From Steromphala cineraria (lineage: Eukaryota; Mollusca; Gastropoda; Trochida; Trochidae): a stretch of 64,000 nucleotides of DNA. Position numbers and translations under genes: made by a program. The DNA lies in contig OU744734.1 in the NCBI GenBank assembly GCA_916613615.1, forward strand, positions 32,558,301-32,622,300, in the 5' to 3' direction. Below the pieces are notes generated by a model. It saw only the letters and a list, made by a program, of their open reading frames with translations. It made no database searches and was not told the origin of the DNA. This document shows positions 45,831 to 57,831 of this stretch, piece after piece; within the stretch, counting starts at the first letter, position 1, and each line of letters starts with the position of its first letter.

Positions 45831-46475
45831 CTCACACGTTAATAACACTCCCAGATACCAACCTCTGGTACAAAACCTCACACGTTAAAACACTCCCAGA
45901 TACCAACCTCTGGTACAAAACCTCACACGTTAAAACACTCCCAGATACCAACCTCTGGTACAAAACCTCACACGTTAAAACACTCCCAGATACCAACCTC
46001 TGGTACAAAACCTCACACGTTAAAACACTCCCAGATACCAACCTCTGGTACAAAACCTCACACGTTAAAACACTCCCAGATACCAACCTCTGGTACAAAA
46101 CCTCACACGTTAAAACACTCCCAGATACCAACCTCTGGTACAAAACCTCACACGTTAAAACACTCCCAGATACCAACCTCTGGTACAAAACCTCACACGT
46201 TAAAACACTCCCAGATACCAACCTCTGGTACAAAACATCACACGTTAATAACACTCCCAGATACCAACCTCTGGTACAAAACCTCACACGTTAAAACACT
46301 CCCAGATACCAACCTCTGGTACAAAACCTCACACGTTAAAACACTCCCAGATACCAACCTCTGGTACAAAACATCACACGTTAATAACACTCCCAGATAC
46401 CAACCTCTGGTACAAAACATCACACGTTAATAACACTCCCAGATACCAACCTCTGGTACAAAACCTCACACGTTC
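45807..46475. repeat. 45 bp minisatellite carrying a splice acceptor
   Basis: Unit CCAGATACCAACCTCTGGTA + CAAAACCTCACACGTTAAAA + CACTC, 45 bases (46 when AATAAC), about 15 units. On the minus strand each unit holds GTTAACGTGTGAG plus the first 26 bases of exon e. The last unit before the exon is continuous with it. Confidence 0.96.
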
Positions 46476-46926
46476 ATAATACTCAGTAGAATATGAACAT
46501 TTCTATTCATATGATACATGTACCTGTACATGATTATTCATGTGAGTCAATGATACATTTCATAACACTGAATACACATCTTATAAACCTATTTCTCATC
46601 ACATAGAGCAATTATCTCTAAAGTTGAAAACTAACATGGCTAAGAATATTATGGAGAGGACCAAAGGGTGAGGTATAACATCAATGAAATTCAACTGAGG
46701 CCTCCAAAACAGTTTCAGTCCCTATAGACATATCTGAATGATCAACTCACTAATGTGGCAGAGGATAATGATACCAGTTAATGTCAGGCTGAAAGGCAAT
46801 GATGGATCTTCTACACAAGGAACAGGTCAGAGGCTGCAGATCATGTGATTGTGACTTGATTTGCTGAAGGGAATAATAAACTCTACAAATTCAGACAATA
46901 TCCAGCTAGTTGTGCCTGAGACCTAC
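46476..46926 (-). other. Intron sequence between exons d and e
   Basis: AT-rich, no repeats or motifs noted beyond the array at its 3' end. Confidence 0.5.
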
Positions 46927-47092
46927 CAGCATGTGTCCACTTGGAGGTAGACTTGAGACTGAGGGGGTTGTCCTTCTCGCGGGGATCGCGGCCAGTCAGC
47001 TTCACCAGTCTGGCGTGGTTGGAACGAACCCACACGTAGGGGCAACTGTAGCGGCTGTAACCCGCAATCAGGAACACTGTGCACGTTTCATC
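46927..47092 (-). CDS. Unidentified minus-strand gene, exon d
   Basis: Exon of 166 bases with acceptor CTGTCCGCAG and donor GCTG-GTAGGT on the minus strand, phase 0 in and phase 1 out. It encodes ETCTVFLIAGYSRYSCPYVW, then VRSNHARLVKLTGRDP and a Lys/Ser-rich end (LKSTSKWTHA). The alternating hydrophobic pattern suggests a folded beta-rich domain, and codon use is GC-rich. Not recognised. Confidence 0.78.
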
Positions 47093-47928
47093 CTGCGGAC
47101 AGGCAGATTCACTGACAGTCATAACACAGAGTTTATCCTTTTTCAATCAATTACCACAGTAAAATGAAAACATTGGCAGACAGACAGACAGACAAGACAA
47201 ATATTTTATTTGAGTCTCACCTCAGTCATGGTAAAAGTAATACTTTACATTTTAAAAAATACATAAAATACATAAAATACATAAAATACCTTGAGCCACT
47301 CCATTAGGAGTTATGAGAGACTTAAAATAATGAATACAATAACATACAATATGTACAGTTTAAGAACAGTTTGGCTGACACCTCAAAGCTATAGATTGGT
47401 GAAACCAGAAAACAGTGAGCATGGCTCACAAACCACCTCAATCTGCTGTAGGCCACAGATCTTAAAATATTTCATAATTTCTGAAACCAAACTTTCATTC
47501 ATCTAGGTGTTAAAGTCTAAACCTGTCTGTGTCATCAATTGAGCAAATTACCTGTTAATCGTTCAAAGTTAAACTGCATAATCAAGGGCCATAACTCTGT
47601 CACAAATAATATTTTATATAAATAATATTCAAGAAAACCATCAAGTCTATCCAAAAACCAAACTTTATACACAAAGATGAAATAGTGTCTGAGAAACCTT
47701 TTCTCTTTGGAGCAGAAGACCTGTTCGATTCCAGAATCATGGGCCAAAACATCAGCTGTAGTCCCATCTCAACCCAGTCACTGCCTTACTAGAAGATTTG
47801 CATCTCTCCTCACTTCGCACATTACATCAAGGGCCACATTTTCTACACAGGTTCAGCGATACGAGAGGGTCGCGATACGATATCATACGTATCCCAATAT
47901 GGGGGTAGCAATATGATATGTTTACATT

Positions 47929-48334
47929 TAGGGCTGTAACGATTCATCGATACCTACGATACAATCGTAGCTTAGGAAAATTTGATCATTGTATCTTGAG
48001 CTTCCTGTATCGTGATACACTAAAAATAGATTTCACTTACTTAAAAATAAAAGAAAAAACAAGTGAACACTATAAAACAAACTAGTGTTGTGCAGTAACT
48101 GTAACTACAGTAAGCATTAAGCAATCTGATAACTATAAACTAAAGTTATACAATAAATAAAAACTGTTTTTATCTTTGATTTTCGATCATCTCGTAACAC
48201 AAAATTTCCTCCATCTTGAATATTTCACAAAATGTGCACGAAGTTATACTTTAAACATCGTGATACATTCTGTATCCCCTGTCTGTATCGTGATACATAT
48301 CGAATCATAAGATTTACCATGATACTCAGCCCTA
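47929..48334. mobile_element. hAT-like MITE with an exact 8 bp target duplication
   Basis: 406 bases with TAGGGCTG at the left end and CAGCCCTA at the right, flanked on both sides by TTTACATT (47921-47928 and 48335-48342). An 8 bp duplication and TAGGG-type ends fit the hAT superfamily. CGATAC/GTATCG words inside recall related elements. No transposase. Confidence 0.85.
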
Positions 48335-48571
48335 TTTACATTGATACCTTACACAATGATCTTTTCACAAAATATTTGAATCAATCTTTTGTTAAATTAT
48401 AGGTTTTACATTGCCCCAGATAATTTTTTGACTTTTTTGGGTATGTTTTTGTAACAATTGAGTGTCTATATTTGATAGTGCACTGCCAAAATCATTTTGT
48501 AGATTATGCTTATGTGTTAAATTTTCTGATTGGTGTACTTCTACAACTTCCGGGGTTTTTTTAACCAATGA

Positions 48572-49135
48572 AAAGGCCACCAGAGCTACAGTTTATAATC
48601 CTCACTAGTCAAGGCGTCTGTACACAAAGTTTCAGCTTTTTAGGCCTTATGCTTCTGGAGAAGAAGATGAAAATAGATCGCCAAAGCTACAATTAATAAC
48701 CCTTACTAGTCGAGGAGTCTTTAACAAAGTTTCAGCTTTCTAGACCTTATGCTTCTGGAAAAGAAGTCGAAATTCCACAAAGTTTAAGGACAGACGGACG
48801 GATGGACGGACGGACGCCGGACACCATGCCATGCCATAAGCCCTTCAGGCCTTACAGGCCAGAAAAGTGAAAAGTTGAAATGGAGTATTCCCTAAAATGA
48901 GTAAGAAGGCTTACCAAATAAGTAATTGATAATTTAGGGTAAAGGATCCAAAGACTCACCAAGCCCTATTAAGGGGCCACACCTTCACCAAATCTAGTCA
49001 AGTAATCTGTACACAAAGTTTCAGCTTTCTAGGCCTTATGCCTATGAAAATATCTTACTGGTATAAGGGCATGACCCTTATCAGGGGCCATAGGGTCACC
49101 AAAGCTATAAATTATAATCCTCACTAGGCCTGATG
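48572..49135 (+). repeat. SINE-like dispersed repeat, two or three units
   Basis: CACCAGAGCTACAG-type starts, GGCCTTATGCTTCTGGAGAA, GACGGACGGATGGACGGACG, CCATAAGCCC, GGCCTTACAGGCC. Same family as 35269-35945. Confidence 0.75.
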
Positions 49136-49201
49136 AGATAAAAAATCAGAATAACCAAAGAAGCCAAAGCTTTGCAAGTATGAGAAGGTAAGGTATGGTA
49201 C

Positions 49202-49310
49202 CAGTGCATGTGCGTCCTCATCACTAGGAGAGGCAGGAGGGAGCCCCACCCCCTGGTCAGACAGTCCGCTCAGCGCCATCTGGGTCTTCTGGGACAGCAT
49301 CAATGACCTC
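49202..49310 (-). CDS. Unidentified minus-strand gene, exon c
   Basis: 109 bases with acceptor ATGTGTGCAG and donor CACTG-GTACCA on the minus strand. The first base completes an Arg codon with exon b, and the end is phase 0, matching exon d. Encodes SLMLSQKTQMALSGLSDQ and a Pro/Ser/Asp-rich stretch (PPASPSDEDAHAL), probably a flexible linker. Confidence 0.75.
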
Positions 49311-49553
49311 CTGCACACATGTCAACCACAGAATGTCAGTGTGTTTGTCACATGTATAATGTCTGTAATGCCATGCTGTACTTCGATGTTATGACATTTG
49401 CTGTCATTCTTTCAACAATTTTAATGAGAATTCAAAAAGTCATTTTTTAACATATTATGTTCATTTGTAAACAGCTATTTTTTTGTTTTCTCAGGTGAGT
49501 TCCACATAAAAGCCATTAGCTACATGTATGACATAAGTAGAGTGAGAGTTCAC

Positions 49554-49657
49554 CTGTCGTAGGGAAGATGCTGTGAGTTGAAGCTGGAGCCGGTCACCAA
49601 GTCTGTGCTTCCCCCCAGACTCCCTGTCTCACTGCCACAGTAACTATTACTGGCCGT
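49554..49657 (-). CDS. Unidentified minus-strand gene, exon b
   Basis: 104 bases with acceptor TTTGTGGTGCAG and donor GACAG-GTGAAC on the minus strand. Phase 0 in, two bases over at the end, matching exon c. Encodes a Ser/Gly/Thr-rich segment (GSETGSLGGSTDLVTGSS), likely disordered or a phosphorylated linker. Confidence 0.75.
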
Positions 49658-50124
49658 CTGCACCACAAACAATCAACTCTGTACTCCAGTACATCTTCAT
49701 ACCCAAATCCCCTTATCATAATCTACCATATATGGAACTATTTATGAGTAACCTTTCAACAAAAACTACAAGTGGAAAATATTATCAGAAAGCAAGGCAG
49801 AATGTAAAGTCACTTAGATCTATAGGATTGAATAATAACATAATGGTCTGCATTCATTTACATGTGTTAAAATTTGGCTCAGAATGGTCCTCACAATTAG
49901 TCTTTATGGCTGTGAAGTATTAACAAATATAACAAGCCGACACATTTGAACAAACACAAAGATATTTAACAAGGTCTTGATAAAAGATCATCATCAATAA
50001 CCACTATTGAAAATATGGGTTTATGGTAACTTATTGGCTTTATTGACAATTGTAAGCTCTTATTTATTGTAATAACTTTGCAAAGCATATTTATATATGT
50101 GACAATCTTTTATCAATATCTGAA

Positions 50125-50280
50125 TCATCAGGCTTCATATCAATTTTGCTGTAGGGTGTGGCAAATGTGGTTTCCCCCTTAGTAGGGGTCTCAGGGGAAC
50201 CAAATCTAAAATTTAGAATCCCCAATTTCTAACTTAGGAGTCTGCACACAAATTTTCAGCTTTCTAGTTTTAAAAAAATG
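50125..50280 (+). repeat. SINE-like dispersed repeat fragment
   Basis: ATCAGGCTTCATATCAATTT, GGGTGTGGCAAATGTGGTTT, TTTAGAATCCCCAATTTC, GGAGTCTGCACAC. A partial unit of the same family as 38655-39775, inside the intron between exons a and b. Confidence 0.7.
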
Positions 50281-50433
50281 CTGAAGTAGAAATATGTGAA
50301 CTATGGAAATTGCCATGCAATACAGAAATCAAAGATGTATTCTGTATTGCACAACTGAATTACTATCCTAAGTTTACATGGGTACACAATGAAATGAGAC
50401 AGGTGTGTGGTGTGTCCACGTCTAGCTGCGTAC

Positions 50434-50574
50434 CTGAAGCTCATTCTGGATGCTCACCACCATCTCCTCCCGGCCCCGCATGTACGTGCTGAAGTGCTTG
50501 AAGCCCTTCACTGTCCCCAACTTCAGCATCTCACCCAGGAAACCCTGCAGCCGCTTCTTCAGCCTGGCTTCATC
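50434..50574 (-). CDS. Unidentified minus-strand gene, exon a (most upstream seen)
   Basis: 141 bases, exactly 47 codons, with acceptor CCCTTTTCAG and donor CTTCAG-GTACGC on the minus strand; phase 0 at both ends. Encodes a charged helical block: DEARLKKRLQGFLGEMLKLG, then FKHFSTYMRGREEMVV and ending QNELQ. No Met start, so the gene continues upstream (higher coordinates); I found no convincing exon between here and the window end. The six exons make the last 312 residues of the protein, which I do not recognise. Confidence 0.78.
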
Positions 50575-50579
50575 CTGAA

Positions 50580-52047
50580 AAGGGAAGGGGTGGTTGCAAC
50601 TGGGTAACTGCAATGGTCAGAATTACACCAGCAGGTACAGGCCGACCAAAACAATTCCCACTGCATTTACAAAACATTGAAAAGCCAACATTATCTTGAA
50701 ATTAGCAACATAAATAGAATACCTCAACACAGAAACAGTAAAAGATGATTTGTTTGGTAGGCTTGAAGTTCAGTCTGATTAAAATCTGCCTAGTTCCAAG
50801 GAATCAAAGTTTAAAAATATTTACTCTATGGTAATCGACCACGTTAAATTTTTTCGATAGGTCCTCTCCATTGAGTCAGATGGCAGCCATGTAAGTCGCA
50901 TGTTCTGGCGTTTACTCAGCTAACCAATCACAAGCGGCCAGCAAAAGTCTTTGGTTTCAAGCTAGGGGCAATAACTCCTGTTAACCATGCTTTGAACATA
51001 ATTGCCGCCAGTGCTGTCATAAGCCAGATTATGTGATTGGTCTGGCAACGACCGGGTTTCGGCTGCGCTTTAATGGTATTAAAAATGAGAGGTACAGGGG
51101 TACGGTCAGACCTAGTGTAAAGGATTCCATATCCCATGCAGTTAATATTTTAAATACAAGTATTTATTCCTCGGAACTAGTCGATTTAAAACAGACTGGC
51201 TTGAAGTTGTCATTAACAGAAGTTTTCCAAAAACAATGAATGAATGGATAATAAATTAAATGTGAACGTATTCTCCTCTGCACTGTTTTATTCCTCTGAT
51301 CATTCATAGCTCTGTGTAATGATTCATAATCCTATCATACACTATAAGGCACAATTGCTTGCACAGGATGATTAGCTGCACTGAAAAATATTATTTTATC
51401 CTGCATTTTCCCTTTTGAGAAACAAAGTGATATTTAAGACATTTTATTTGGAATCGATAAATGAATTAATATCATACATGGTGATACAAATGTATAATGA
51501 CTTATGACTTAAATGATTATTCAACTTGAAATGCCTTAAGTATGACAGCAAAAATTAGCTATATTTTTATCATGAACAAGTGATATATAAACAAACTTCC
51601 TGTGTTTAAAAATCAGAGAGATGTTATAAATACTCGATTACTAGCACATAAACTTAAAGCCCCATCGACATACTTGCATGCCGTTCGTGATGAAATTTAG
51701 CTATTGAAAAAAAAATAAATACATCACTCAGTAGAAAAATCTTTCGTCGAAAGTTTGATATCAAACATGTTTTTATCAACAATAAAATACCTAATTCAAT
51801 GTGCGTCCTATGGGTATCAACTAATGAATGGCAATGAGTACCTGATTTGAAGAAAAAGAAAAGAAACTCTAGTCTTAGGCGACAAAGACAGCTTTCAAGC
51901 ATATATTTAGGAAACAGAAAAGTGAGATGGCCACACTTGATTCACCTTCATGTCGGCACTCATTTTGGTCATTTTGGTCAGATTTTCTCAAGGATGGTCG
52001 CAAAATTTGAACAAAATACAATGAATCCAGTAAAAATACTTCACTAC
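50580..52047. other. Intron or spacer with no recognisable gene
   Basis: AT-rich; a GC-richer block at 50890-51130 has short frames on both strands without motifs. No exon with a phase 0 donor fitting exon a was found. Confidence 0.45.
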
Positions 52048-52354
52048 TAAGGGTGCAACTATACACCGATACACCGGTGCATCGCGATTATATGGCCGAC
52101 GATACAATACACGATACGTTTTGCCTCTGAATCGATACACTACGATACGACCTACAGTGGAATTAAATTTCTTAATTTTAATTTTTTACCCTGTCAGTGT
52201 CAACAGTGTTTAAATGATGTCACAATTTCTCTTGGTTATGGTTCTTTTAATACTTCACTATCCTGTGCAATACGTATAGAGATACGTATCGTATCGTACC
52301 CCAAATATCTAGATACGTATCCTATCGCTACCCTCCTGTGTGGTTGCACCCCTA
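52048..52354. mobile_element. hAT-like MITE, ends without clear target duplication
   Basis: About 307 bases from TAAGGGTGCAAC to GTTGCACCCCTA. The ends pair over about 11 bases, and the inside is rich in GATACG/CGTATC words, like the element at 47929. The flanking 8-mers differ, so the copy is old or rearranged. Confidence 0.7.
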
Positions 52355-52419
52355 GCCCCTAGTACTGGAAACAGTATTATTACCCACGTGGTACTTTGAA
52401 AAGGGTTTTCTAATAATCT

Positions 52420-52443
52420 GTTATGACACATATGTGTCATAAC
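52420..52443. repeat. Perfect 24 bp palindrome
   Basis: GTTATGACACATATGTGTCA + TAAC is its own reverse complement. It lies in an unannotated stretch; possibly a transposon centre or a protein-binding site. No further evidence. Confidence 0.6.
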
Positions 52444-53203
52444 ACCTTCGAGTGATTTGATTGGCTAGCGGTGAACTTTGACATTGTCCGGACTACTTTA
52501 TTCATTCATAAAACGAACGTGATTTCATTCACAACTTTGAACATCGAAGTTATTCTTCAAACTTCCAGTTTATCTTCTGAATCTCACCTACTGCATTGAT
52601 AAGGAATAAATCGGAAGACAGAGAAATACAATAAGACATCTAACTGATATCTCAATGCTCATATATAAGAACAAAAATGTTTTAATTCAGCACAATTTGT
52701 ACACCGAATTTCATGAATTGATCCGTGTCGCTCCAAAATGACCAAGTAAGGCATTGCTTGTTATCTACAGGATATAAAGACAACTGAATATTCTTAAGAC
52801 AACATTAAATCAAAACGAATCCCGTTTCAACAATGATAATCATCTTAAACTTACTGTTAAGGCGGTTGCTTACACATTTTGACTAAAAGATACAGGTAGC
52901 AAATGGCAGCCGCCATGTCATGCAAATAATCAAGAAAGATAACTCTGATCTGCTCTCGCGCATAGAGATTTTATTTTCATGTACGCTTCGTTTATGTCTA
53001 AAGTGCTTTTTTACTTACATTTCACCACGCACTATGAATTAACGTAGGGTAGCATTTAGCAATGTGAATATTTAACGTCGTAATATTATAATATTTGAGT
53101 CTGTGACGTGGTTGGATATTCATCCGCCGTTGTGTCTCTTTAAAGGCAGAATAAAAAGTTGTTTAAAATAGCAATAAATCGTGTGAAATGCAAGTTGGTA
53201 ATA
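52444..53203. other. Spacer with no recognisable gene
   Basis: AT-rich, with short dispersed motifs only. No supported coding or RNA feature. Confidence 0.45.
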
Positions 53204-53360
53204 AATAGGATACATAACTCGTTCCCCTTTCATATCAAGTTTATATGTCCCTCGTGAAATAATTTTGTTTTGTCACTCGCCAAGGCTCGTGACAAAGCGA
53301 AATTATTTCACTTGGGACATAAACTTGATATGAAAGGGGAAGCTCGTTAGATATCCTATA
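53204..53360. repeat. Palindromic MITE-like element
   Basis: ATAGGATA ... CTCGTTCCCCTTTCATATCA + AGTTTATATGTCCC is mirrored by GGGACATAAACTTGATATGA + AAGGGGAAGCTCG ... TATCCTAT, around a centre with GCCAAGGC. About 156 bases and nearly complete self-complementarity. Not the same family as the 468 and 12896 elements. Confidence 0.75.
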
Positions 53361-54905
53361 ATTATACTGATTTGGACCTAAGATGCTTTGCTAAGCTAAA
53401 AGAGAAAAGCATTTGATCTACTTATTTCCCATCAAATTTGGTTGGTATGGTGTTCATATTGAATGAGATCAGTTCAGTTTAGTTAATAGTTGCACAAAGT
53501 AATTTGTATATCTAAAAAGATGACATGAATCTGCTATACTCAGCGGCTGAGAAAGGAATAAATTTATAACCTATACAAACTCAGTCAAAATGGATTATTA
53601 GTTGATGGGCTCGAGTAGTTTATTGACCAGTCAATTATTGATACAAGTGCATGTAAACATGTAGGAATCACAATCAAATAGGATCTTTGAACATTACTGC
53701 TTTTAACATGTTTGATATAGGGTGTTAATCAACACACTGCAGATCTATACTCTATTCTCTGCTAAGCTGAGTAAGGGAAGTAACTCTATTCAAATGCTCT
53801 TTTCTAGAACCTTACCGTAGACTTCCCTTCGAATGATGTCATTGTTTAAAATACAATTTCATAGATTAGTCAATGACCTCTGAATATCGCCAAACACAAC
53901 TAGGTCTATGTTTATAACGTCTTCACTCTTCACTACTTTCACTGCTCAGTAGATCTATCTATCTATCGCCTGTTGTCCTCTCTCTACTGCAACGGTTTAT
54001 CCTGGTCTAAGCACTAGATCTAATCTTGAGATATCTTGTGCAAAATGAAATTATCTCCATGCTCGTATTATTATTTAATATTTGGCATAAACAATATAGG
54101 CCTAATTATTTCATTTTATTGATAAAGTTAAATAACACACCGTTTCAATTTTTTTTAAATTGCATATCAATAACTTGATTATGATTAATTCTCAATTATC
54201 AATTCATTAAAAATACCAGTTTCAAACATCAGGGGCAGAGATCGAGTTTCGTTTTGAATGAGGATGGGTGGGTAAAATGATATCAAAAAGACAACTTTCG
54301 GTGAAAGAATACACAAGACTAGATAGAACTGGTAAACCTTCGAACGTTGCTTGTGTATGAGATCCATTTCATTTAGTATATACTTTATCATTGATTGGGA
54401 AAGACATCTTTGACAATTGGCCATTTTCAGAGTTTTTGTCAATTTTCTGAATTTCAAATGGGCCATTGCCCATTATAGCAATAGTATACTTCAAAATTGT
54501 AATGGGCCATTTTTTCATCCAATTTGAAAAATGGCCCATGCCTTTCCCATTTACTGCTTTATTGTCATTTAGAAACTGTCTTAGCAGGACGGTTATTTCG
54601 GCCAGAACGATTTAATTGTCAGTCTACATATGAAATCAGAAAATGAAATTCAAGCGATATGCTTCCTTTTAATTGGGTCTTACAAAGTCATGTGACCGGT
54701 ATACATTTCAGAGAACCCTAAAGTGGAGGTTATGCAAAATAACCGCCACACATATATCGTATTAAGTGCTTAGATGAAACAAGATATTCATAATTGAGTG
54801 TGATAATTAACTAAAATGTTTCATAAGAAAACAAGTAAGATTATTTCTTTATCTTTCCTATGAACTATTTTTATCAGTGAACTAACATGAGGGAAGCGGC
54901 ACTAA
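53361..54905. other. Spacer with no recognisable gene
   Basis: AT-rich. A 15 bp hairpin (ATGGGCCATTTTTTC ... GAAAAATGGCCCAT, 54502-54540) is the only structure noted. The 93-codon minus frame at 54185-54466 has one C-x2-C but no family likeness. Confidence 0.45.
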
Positions 54906-55165
54906 TGGTGAGCACAGTGGTGTAGTCGTTAGCACATGCTGACCTCTCACGCCAACCGCCCGTCTTCGAATCCCGGTGGAGACACACAGACATTATGACC
55001 TGGGTCTCATACTGTGTTGTGTCATTTGGCAAGGCACTTCATCCACAATGCACTCAGTTCACCCTTAAAATGGGTACCTACAACAGGATGTATATGGATC
55101 CACATGGTCGCGCTTAGCGCTTGCATAATGTTTGCTTTGAAAATACAATTCCTTCATTCCGTCCT
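54906..55165 (+). mobile_element. tRNA-derived SINE
   Basis: The head is tRNA-like: A-box GTGGTGTAGTCGTTAGCAC and B-box CTTCGAATCCCGG about 40 bases on. It is followed by a conserved-looking body (TTTGGCAAGGCACTTCATCC, then AAAATGGGTACCTACAACAG). Bodies with GGGTACCT-type blocks are common in SINEs of marine invertebrates, from memory. The pol III promoter boxes look intact. Confidence 0.8.
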
Positions 55166-55920
55166 TTTTATACCGCTGGTAAATAAGTTATTTTGGGTTG
55201 TAAGAGAATAATATCAAAACGTCTTAATCTCAATCTCTCAAAGATGACATTTTCAAAATTTAGACTTATGGTTTTGGATAATATTCTAAAGAAGATTTGA
55301 GACTGTTGGCTCGCCGCTTGGGCAATATTTCAGCCATGCATAAGCGGTGGTCCACATTTGAAGGAGATCAGGACCATATCTACAAATTAGATTGTAAGTT
55401 GTACAAAGAAAAAGGTCTGACATGTTTAGCAGCCGACAGCCTACATGGCCTGAATATACCACAGAAAATGGCCGACATGGCTAAACTACCGACAGTAGAA
55501 ATCCTTCAACACACTTGCTCGTATCTTACCATTTGTAATGTGCACACGTCAATTTCAGAAAAACTTGTACAATTTGTTGACCTTTCAGTGAGATGAAGTT
55601 TGCAATTAGCGTTATACCAGAGGACAGGGCCATTCATAAAGAAAACGCTTATATACTTGCAACAGAAGTTTATGTCACCACGTGCGCGTGCAGGCTAACA
55701 TTGCCTGATGTCTGACAGCTAGGTAAAAGCTCACACATCTTGATGGATCAATTGCCAGAAATTTCAAGTTAGAAGACGTTTAAACAAACACCAACAATGC
55801 CTCCTCAACGTTAAATGCGTTGTTTAACCTCATAGCAATTGGGTAGATGTATTGGAATGCTTGTAACTTAGGAGTCTGAACCTCACGATGCAAACCCACT
55901 TAACCCGAGTAACGTGAGAG
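55166..55920. other. Spacer with no recognisable gene
   Basis: A 99-codon plus frame (55297-55596) has no motif and no splice context, so it is not called. Confidence 0.4.
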
Positions 55921-55924
55921 TTGT

Positions 55925-56218
55925 AAACAAAGCATGAAACCGGCATCAACAGTTGGTACAGCAGCACAACGTCATGGCCGCGGTGGACGTCAAGGGTCAA
56001 CAACGCCAAGTCAAGATCATTTTATCACCCTTCAGGCTCGACGTCATGTTTCTTATCTCCCTTAGACCTACCGCACGTCACAACGGAAACGTTTGGATTG
56101 GGCTCACACTCATGCGACATAGGCCCAAGTTATTTTCACAGAAGAGTCTCGGTACTATTTACATTTCACAGACAGAGAGACGGCAATGTACGGGTATCGC
56201 AGAGAGAACAAAAAGGTA
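55925..56218 (+). pseudogene. Tc1/mariner transposase relic, N-terminal half
   Basis: Reading through a stop and a frame slip, the block runs QRHGRGGRQGSTTPSQDHFI (the end of the DNA-binding part, where the family has G-R-P-x-x-T-T-x-x-x-D), then SQRKRLDWAHTHAT, then VIFTEESRYYLHF (where the family has F-x-D-E-S-R-F with the first catalytic Asp, here Glu) and YGYRREN. This is the order of a Tc1-like transposase up to the middle of the catalytic domain. The rest is at 59350-59760. Confidence 0.7.
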
Positions 56219-56893
56219 AACCCAACGATTCACACTGCATTATATGCCATTATAAATTATACCATTCCGTCCAAGGTTAGGGTATACAAATTTGGAAAAA
56301 TCCAAGATATATCAAAACATCACCCTGTACAGAATGTTAAGACGAATTTATCTTACCAAATGTTTAAAAACAATGCATAAACTGTGGAAATTGAAAAGAA
56401 TACAAAAATGCAGGTACAGGCTACAGGTACTACCAGAACGTTCAATAATAAGACACAACCATTTGAATTTCTTGAGTCAAACCGGTAAGTTGCTTTTTTA
56501 TCTTGACCTAATAATCTTGCAAAATGGTGCAAAATACCAAGCCTTTTGTGCACTTTGGGTGAAAAGAGCCAATTTGGCAGAGATGTACCTCTTGATATGC
56601 TGATTAAATATGGATACGGGCCCACTTAATTTCTTTCCAAGATGGCCGCATTTTCAAAATTGCCACTAATCTACGAAAAAGCCCAAATGACTCACAGATA
56701 TATTTACTAAAATTAAAAATCAAAATTTTCAAAAATTCAAGATGGCGGCTATTGTTAAATGAAGTCGTTTATCGTGATTTTACTTATTTGTGATCACCAA
56801 TTTATGACACGTAGACAAGAAGGCCCGTTCTTTTACATTGACGCCTGTCAGACAAACGACTACATTTGCCTGAAGGCGGAAAAGAAGGAGACT
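56219..56893. other. Sequence inside the split transposase
   Basis: Start of the roughly 3.1 kb that separates the two transposase halves. AT-rich, with a 103-codon Lys/Leu/Arg-rich frame (56292-56603) that shows no family motif. Confidence 0.4.
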
Positions 56894-57685
56894 GTGTCAG
56901 CTCTCAGGTATACGGAGTAGTCGCTATAGTGGTGTGGCAGCTCTCAGGTATACGGAGTAGTCGCTATAGTGGTGTGGCAGCTCTCAGGTATACGGAGTAG
57001 TCGCTATAGTGGTGTGGCAGCTCTCAGGTATACGGAGTAGTCGCTATAGTGGTGTGGCAGCTCTCAGGTATACGGAGTAGTCGCTATAGTGGTGTGGCAG
57101 CTCTCAGGTATACGGAGTAGTCGTTATAGTGGTGTGGCAGCTCTCAGGTATACGGAGTAGTCGCTAGTGGTGTGGCAGCTCTCAGGTATACGGAGTAGTC
57201 GTTATAGTGGTGTGGCAGCTCTCAGGTATACGGAGTAGTCGCTTGTGGTGTGGCAGCTCTCAGGTATACGGAGTAGTCGCTAGTGGTGTGGCAGCTCTCA
57301 GGTATACGGAGTAGTCGTTATAGTGGTGTGGCAGCTCTCAGGTATACGGAGTAGTCGTTATAGTGGTGTGGCAGCTCTCAGGTATACGGAGTAGTCGCTA
57401 GTGGTGTGGCAGCTCTCAGGTATCCGGAGTAGTCGCTAGTGGTGTGGCAGCTCTCAGGTATACGGAGTAGTCGCTATAGTGGTGTGGCAGCTCTCAGGTA
57501 TACGGAGTAGTCGCTATAGTGGTGTGGCAGCTCTCAGGTATACGGAGTAGTCGTTATAGTGGTGTGGCAGCTCTCAGGTATACGGAGTATAGTCGCTATA
57601 GTGGTGTGGCAGCTCTCAGGTATACGGAGTAGTCGCTAGTGGTGTGGCAGCTCTCAGGTATACGGAGTAGTCGCTAGTGGCAGGG
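56894..57685. repeat. 40 bp minisatellite (about 20 units)
   Basis: Unit GCAGCTCTCAGGTATACGGA + GTAGTCGCTATAGTGGTGTG, 40 bases; shorter 36-37 base units lack part of CTATAG. Units with GTTATAG and GCTAG are interspersed. Non-coding. Confidence 0.96.
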
Positions 57686-57831
57686 GCAACTCTGGTAGTG
57701 TTAGCCGACCGCATCTCAGCAGGGCTCGATAATCACTCACCTGACATTCACACAAGCTTTTGGGCGGCCTATGGGTTTGCATCCCTAGAATGATTCGTCA
57801 GTTTTAGGACGCCTAGCAGCAGGAAAAACCA

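Larger units (their letters stand above)
47093..49201 (-). other. Intron between exons c and d
   Basis: Contains an hAT-like MITE (47929-48334), hAT-like fragments just before it (about 47848-47920, with GCGATACGA) and SINE-like repeats (48572-49135). No exon seen. Confidence 0.6.

Noticed and set aside
45773..46423. ORFs of 151-173 codons over the 45 bp array
   Set aside because: Repeat-derived frames; only the exon at 45621-45830 next to the array shows real coding signal.
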